In this document: in pieces, positions 61,955 to 64,000 of the stretch
Position numbering within the stretch: the stretch's first letter is position 1
How the letters are laid out: every line of letters starts with the position of its first letter
The notes under the pieces: model-generated
Database searches by the model: none
Told to the model about the DNA's origin: nothing
What the model saw: only the letters and a program-made list of their open reading frames with translations
Assembly: GCF_036188265.1 (NCBI RefSeq)
Contig: NZ_CP108093.1
Span: forward strand, 372,001 to 436,000
From: Streptomyces sp. NBC_00247
GTDB lineage: Bacteria; Actinomycetota; Actinomycetes; Streptomycetales; Streptomycetaceae
Length of the DNA stretch: 64,000 bases
Direction of reading: 5' to 3'
Made by a program: the position numbers and the translations under genes

Positions 61955-62306
61955 GCATCACCGCTTCGAGAAGGGACCTGTCGGGGAGAGTGGCGCGGAC
62001 GATGGGTGCCCGCGATTCGATCAGTTCGGTCGCGAGTAATTCGGTCAGGAGGGAGGTGACGACGCTGAACGGGAGGCCGAGATACGCGGAGATCTCGGCG
62101 ACCGACAGAGGTGCCTGGCAGAGCCGCAGGATCGCGGCCTGCTCCGGCTGGAACGTCGGTGAGGGTTCCGCCTGGGCGACGACCATGGTGACCAGGTCGA
62201 GGGCTGCCCGCTCGCTGCCGTCAAGATCGCCGGTGATGACGTACAGGCGCTCGGGATCGTTGAGCGCCGGGTCGGCATTGCGGCGTTCCCGTCGGGGAGC
62301 GTTCAT
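61935..62306 (-). CDS. cvnC: Conservon DUF742 protein (CvnC-like)
   Basis: 123 residues, ATG 62306 overlapping the roadblock gene stop by four bases. DUF742 pattern: YVITGD near residue 23, then LDLVTMVVAQAE, EQAAILRLCQAPLSVAEISA, YLGLPFSVVTSLLTELLATE and a basic helix. It resembles a winged helix and may bind DNA or partner proteins within the Cvn complex. Confidence 0.93.
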   Translation of the reverse strand: MNAPRRERRNADPALNDPERLYVITGDLDGSERAALDLVTMVVAQAEPSPTFQPEQAAILRLCQAPLSVAEISAYLGLPFSVVTSLLTELLATELIESRAPIVRATLPDRSLLEAVMHGLQKL

Positions 62307-62710
62307 CCGGCCTGCCCGTCGTGGCGCGGCGGGCTGGTCAGATGCGCCCCGATCCGGACGACCATGTCGCGCATGCGCGCGCCGACGAGCCCGGCGTCGA
62401 CCGTCTCACCGGCGAGTACCGCGAGGTAGGCGCCCGTGCCGGCCGCCATCAGGTAGAAGAATCCGCCGGTCACCTCGATGACCACGAGCTTCATCAGGCC
62501 GTCGCTGTAGGGGATTTCGGAGGCGACGGCGGCGGCCAGACTCTGCAGGCCGGCGCAGGCCGCGGCCAGCCGGTCGCCCACGTCCGGGTCTCCGCCGTGC
62601 ATGGCGATCCGCAGTCCGTCCGAGGAGAGCACCACGATCTGGTGGATGCTCGGAACGTCGTCGGCCAGCTCCTTGAGCATCCAGTCCATGTTTCCCCGCT
62701 GCTGGATCAC
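62303..62710 (-). CDS. cvnB: Conservon roadblock/LC7 protein (CvnB-like)
   Basis: 135 residues from GTG 62710, which overlaps the kinase stop by four bases and gives the family start IQQRGNMDWMLKELADDVPS; ATG 62689 is the shorter alternative. Roadblock/LC7 features: IHQIVVLSSDGLRIAMHGG, AACAGLQSLAAAVASEIPY and LMKLVVIEVTGGFFYLMAAG. It likely links the sensor kinase to the GTPase, perhaps as its GTPase-activating partner (known for MglB-type roadblocks, inferred here). Confidence 0.93.
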   Translation of the reverse strand: MIQQRGNMDWMLKELADDVPSIHQIVVLSSDGLRIAMHGGDPDVGDRLAAACAGLQSLAAAVASEIPYSDGLMKLVVIEVTGGFFYLMAAGTGAYLAVLAGETVDAGLVGARMRDMVVRIGAHLTSPPRHDGQAG

Positions 62711-64000
62711 TTGAGGTCTCCCTTGTCCCACGCGTCGTCAGAGTCTTCGCCGTTCTTGGGGTCGTGCGGCACGCCGTTGACGGCCTTGGTGAACGCCTCC
62801 AGCCAGAGGCCGGGGGGCTTTTCCTCGCCGGCCGCGCGGCCACCGGTCTGCGGGGCGGCACCGTCGAGGGCCCCCGGAACGCCTTCCGTCGCCGGCGCCG
62901 GGGTCTGCTGCGGGAGGTTGTGCGAGCCGAGCGGGGCGCGGCCCCTGCTGCGGCGTTGGGGCAGGCCGTTCTCGGTCCACTCGGTCACCACGGGGACTTC
63001 GTCCTCCAGGGCCGCGGCGGGCGCGGCCGGGCGCGCGGACGCAGCCGGTGAGGCGACTGCCGAGGGCACCGGGCCGGTGGCCTCGACCCTGGCCTTCCGC
63101 TTTCCGGCGGGGGGCACCACGTGCTGGAGCTGCGACATGTCCAGCGAGCTGGTGGGCCGCGAGGTGGCGCCGATGCCGTGGGCGATGCCGGGTGCGGGCC
63201 CGGTGGTGATCATGTCCCGGGGCACGATGAGTACGGCCCGGACGCCGCCGTACGCGGACTGGCGCAGCGATACCTGGAGTTGGTACATGCGCGACAGCCG
63301 GCCGACGACGGCCATGCCGAGGCGCGGGGACTCCCCGAGGTCGTTCATGTTGATGCCGGCCTGGGCCTGGGCGAGCATGTTCTCCGCCCGGGAGCGGGCC
63401 TCCTCGCTGAGGCTGACGCCGCCGTCCTCGATCTCGATCGCGATTCCCGTCTGCACCTCGACCGCGGTGACGTGCACGCGGGTCTGCGGCGGCGAGTAGC
63501 GCGTGGCGTTGTCGAGGAGTTCGGCGCAAGCGTGGATGAGCGGCTCGACCGAGGTGCCGACGATGGCGACCTTGGCGATCGAGTGCAGATCGACGCGCTG
63601 GTACTCCAGGATGCGGGACATGGCACCCCGCAGCACGCTGAACAGCGGTACGGGCTTGGGCCACTGACGGCTGGGGCGCGCACCGCCGAGCACGGCGATG
63701 GAGTCGGCGAGACGGCCGATCAGCGCGGTGCCGTGGTCGATGCGGAGCAGGTCGTCGAAGACCTCGGGGTTGCGCCCGTAGTGGTCCTCCATCTCCCGCA
63801 GTTCGCTCGCCTGACGGTGGACGATGGCCTGCACGCGCCGGGCGACGCTGACGAAGGCGCGCTGCGCGGAGTCACGCCGGGCCTCCTCGTCGTCGATGAT
63901 CTGCAGCACGGTGTAGACGAGCCGCCGCAGCGCCTTGGGGAGGTTGCGGTAGGACTCGTCCCCGTCCACCACCTCCCGCATGACTTCTTCGGGCGAGTTG
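62707..64000 (-). CDS. cvnA: Conservon sensor histidine kinase-like protein (CvnA-like), C-terminal part
   Basis: The gene continues beyond the window edge; about 430 C-terminal residues are seen. A dimerisation-like helical region contains QRAFVSVARRVQAIVHRQAS. The ATPase domain follows: HACAELLDNATRYSPPQTRV (N-box), IEIEDGGVSLSEEA (G1 region) and SPRLGMAVVGRLSRMYQLQV (G2 region). A disordered Pro/Ala-rich C-terminus (~150 residues) precedes the stop. CvnA senses a signal at the membrane; the N-terminal sensor is outside the window. Confidence 0.92.
   Translation of the reverse strand, partial: NSPEEVMREVVDGDESYRNLPKALRRLVYTVLQIIDDEEARRDSAQRAFVSVARRVQAIVHRQASELREMEDHYGRNPEVFDDLLRIDHGTALIGRLADSIAVLGGARPSRQWPKPVPLFSVLRGAMSRILEYQRVDLHSIAKVAIVGTSVEPLIHACAELLDNATRYSPPQTRVHVTAVEVQTGIAIEIEDGGVSLSEEARSRAENMLAQAQAGINMNDLGESPRLGMAVVGRLSRMYQLQVSLRQSAYGGVRAVLIVPRDMITTGPAPGIAHGIGATSRPTSSLDMSQLQHVVPPAGKRKARVEATGPVPSAVASPAASARPAAPAAALEDEVPVVTEWTENGLPQRRSRGRAPLGSHNLPQQTPAPATEGVPGALDGAAPQTGGRAAGEEKPPGLWLEAFTKAVNGVPHDPKNGEDSDDAWDKGDLK

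Overview
The window is high-GC, densely coded actinobacterial DNA and almost certainly chromosomal Streptomyces. The evidence is the strong GC bias at third codon positions, frequent GTG and TTG starts, and a typical gene set: an SsgA-like sporulation protein, a WhiB-like regulator, XRE/DUF5753 regulators with a DUF397 partner, a cvn 'conservon' with a CYP157-like P450, and an mce lipid-import operon. No rRNA or tRNA gene was recognised.

Layout. 1-16 kb is mostly housekeeping: the start of endonuclease V, a RecQ-like helicase, an SsgA-like protein, an acyl-ACP desaturase with a repeated operator-like motif, a giant HEAT-repeat protein, a GH46 chitosanase homologue, a WhiB-like protein, a two-domain VOC protein, a SNF2 helicase, a YhgE-like membrane protein, and divergent NHEJ-type LigD polymerase and ATP-dependent ligase genes. 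15.6-16.25 kb is a decayed patch with gene remnants and a CRISPR-like repeat relic.

16.3-29.9 kb is one tightly overlapping leftward operon. In transcription order it encodes the MceG ATPase, two YrbE permeases, six Mce proteins, four Mce-associated membrane proteins in an A-B-A-B tandem duplication, and a lytic transglycosylase. Across a long regulatory gap lie four secreted proteins (30.8-34.8 kb). The mce operon and two of these secreted genes share a quasi-palindromic upstream motif, and a PucR-type regulator follows at 35.6 kb. Next comes a small lipid module (36.8-39.1 kb): an SCP2-like protein and an acyl-CoA dehydrogenase behind tandem TTAC/GTAA palindromes.

39.1-43.7 kb is the accessory part. 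Two copies of a ~105-bp direct repeat flank an island holding an IS5-like element that carries a DUF4240 passenger gene and is itself interrupted by a 162-bp MITE. The island is followed by a P450, a divergent ATP-grasp-like gene whose last codons lie in a second MITE copy, and an MFS exporter fused to a winged-helix-like tail. 45.9-54.3 kb holds a YchJ protein, XRE regulators, a GT87-like membrane protein, an NB-ARC/TPR (STAND) regulator, a transposase relic and an XRE-DUF397 pair. 54.4-64 kb holds a WGR/DUF4132 protein, a GH4 glycosidase that converges on it, and the cvn operon (sensor kinase, roadblock, DUF742, GTPase) followed by a P450 lacking the ExxR motif.

The most unusual observations are the GH46 homologue with its proton-donor Glu replaced by Asn, the shared motif linking mce and secreted-protein genes, the passenger-carrying IS with a nested MITE, and a covarying hairpin in the two MITE copies.
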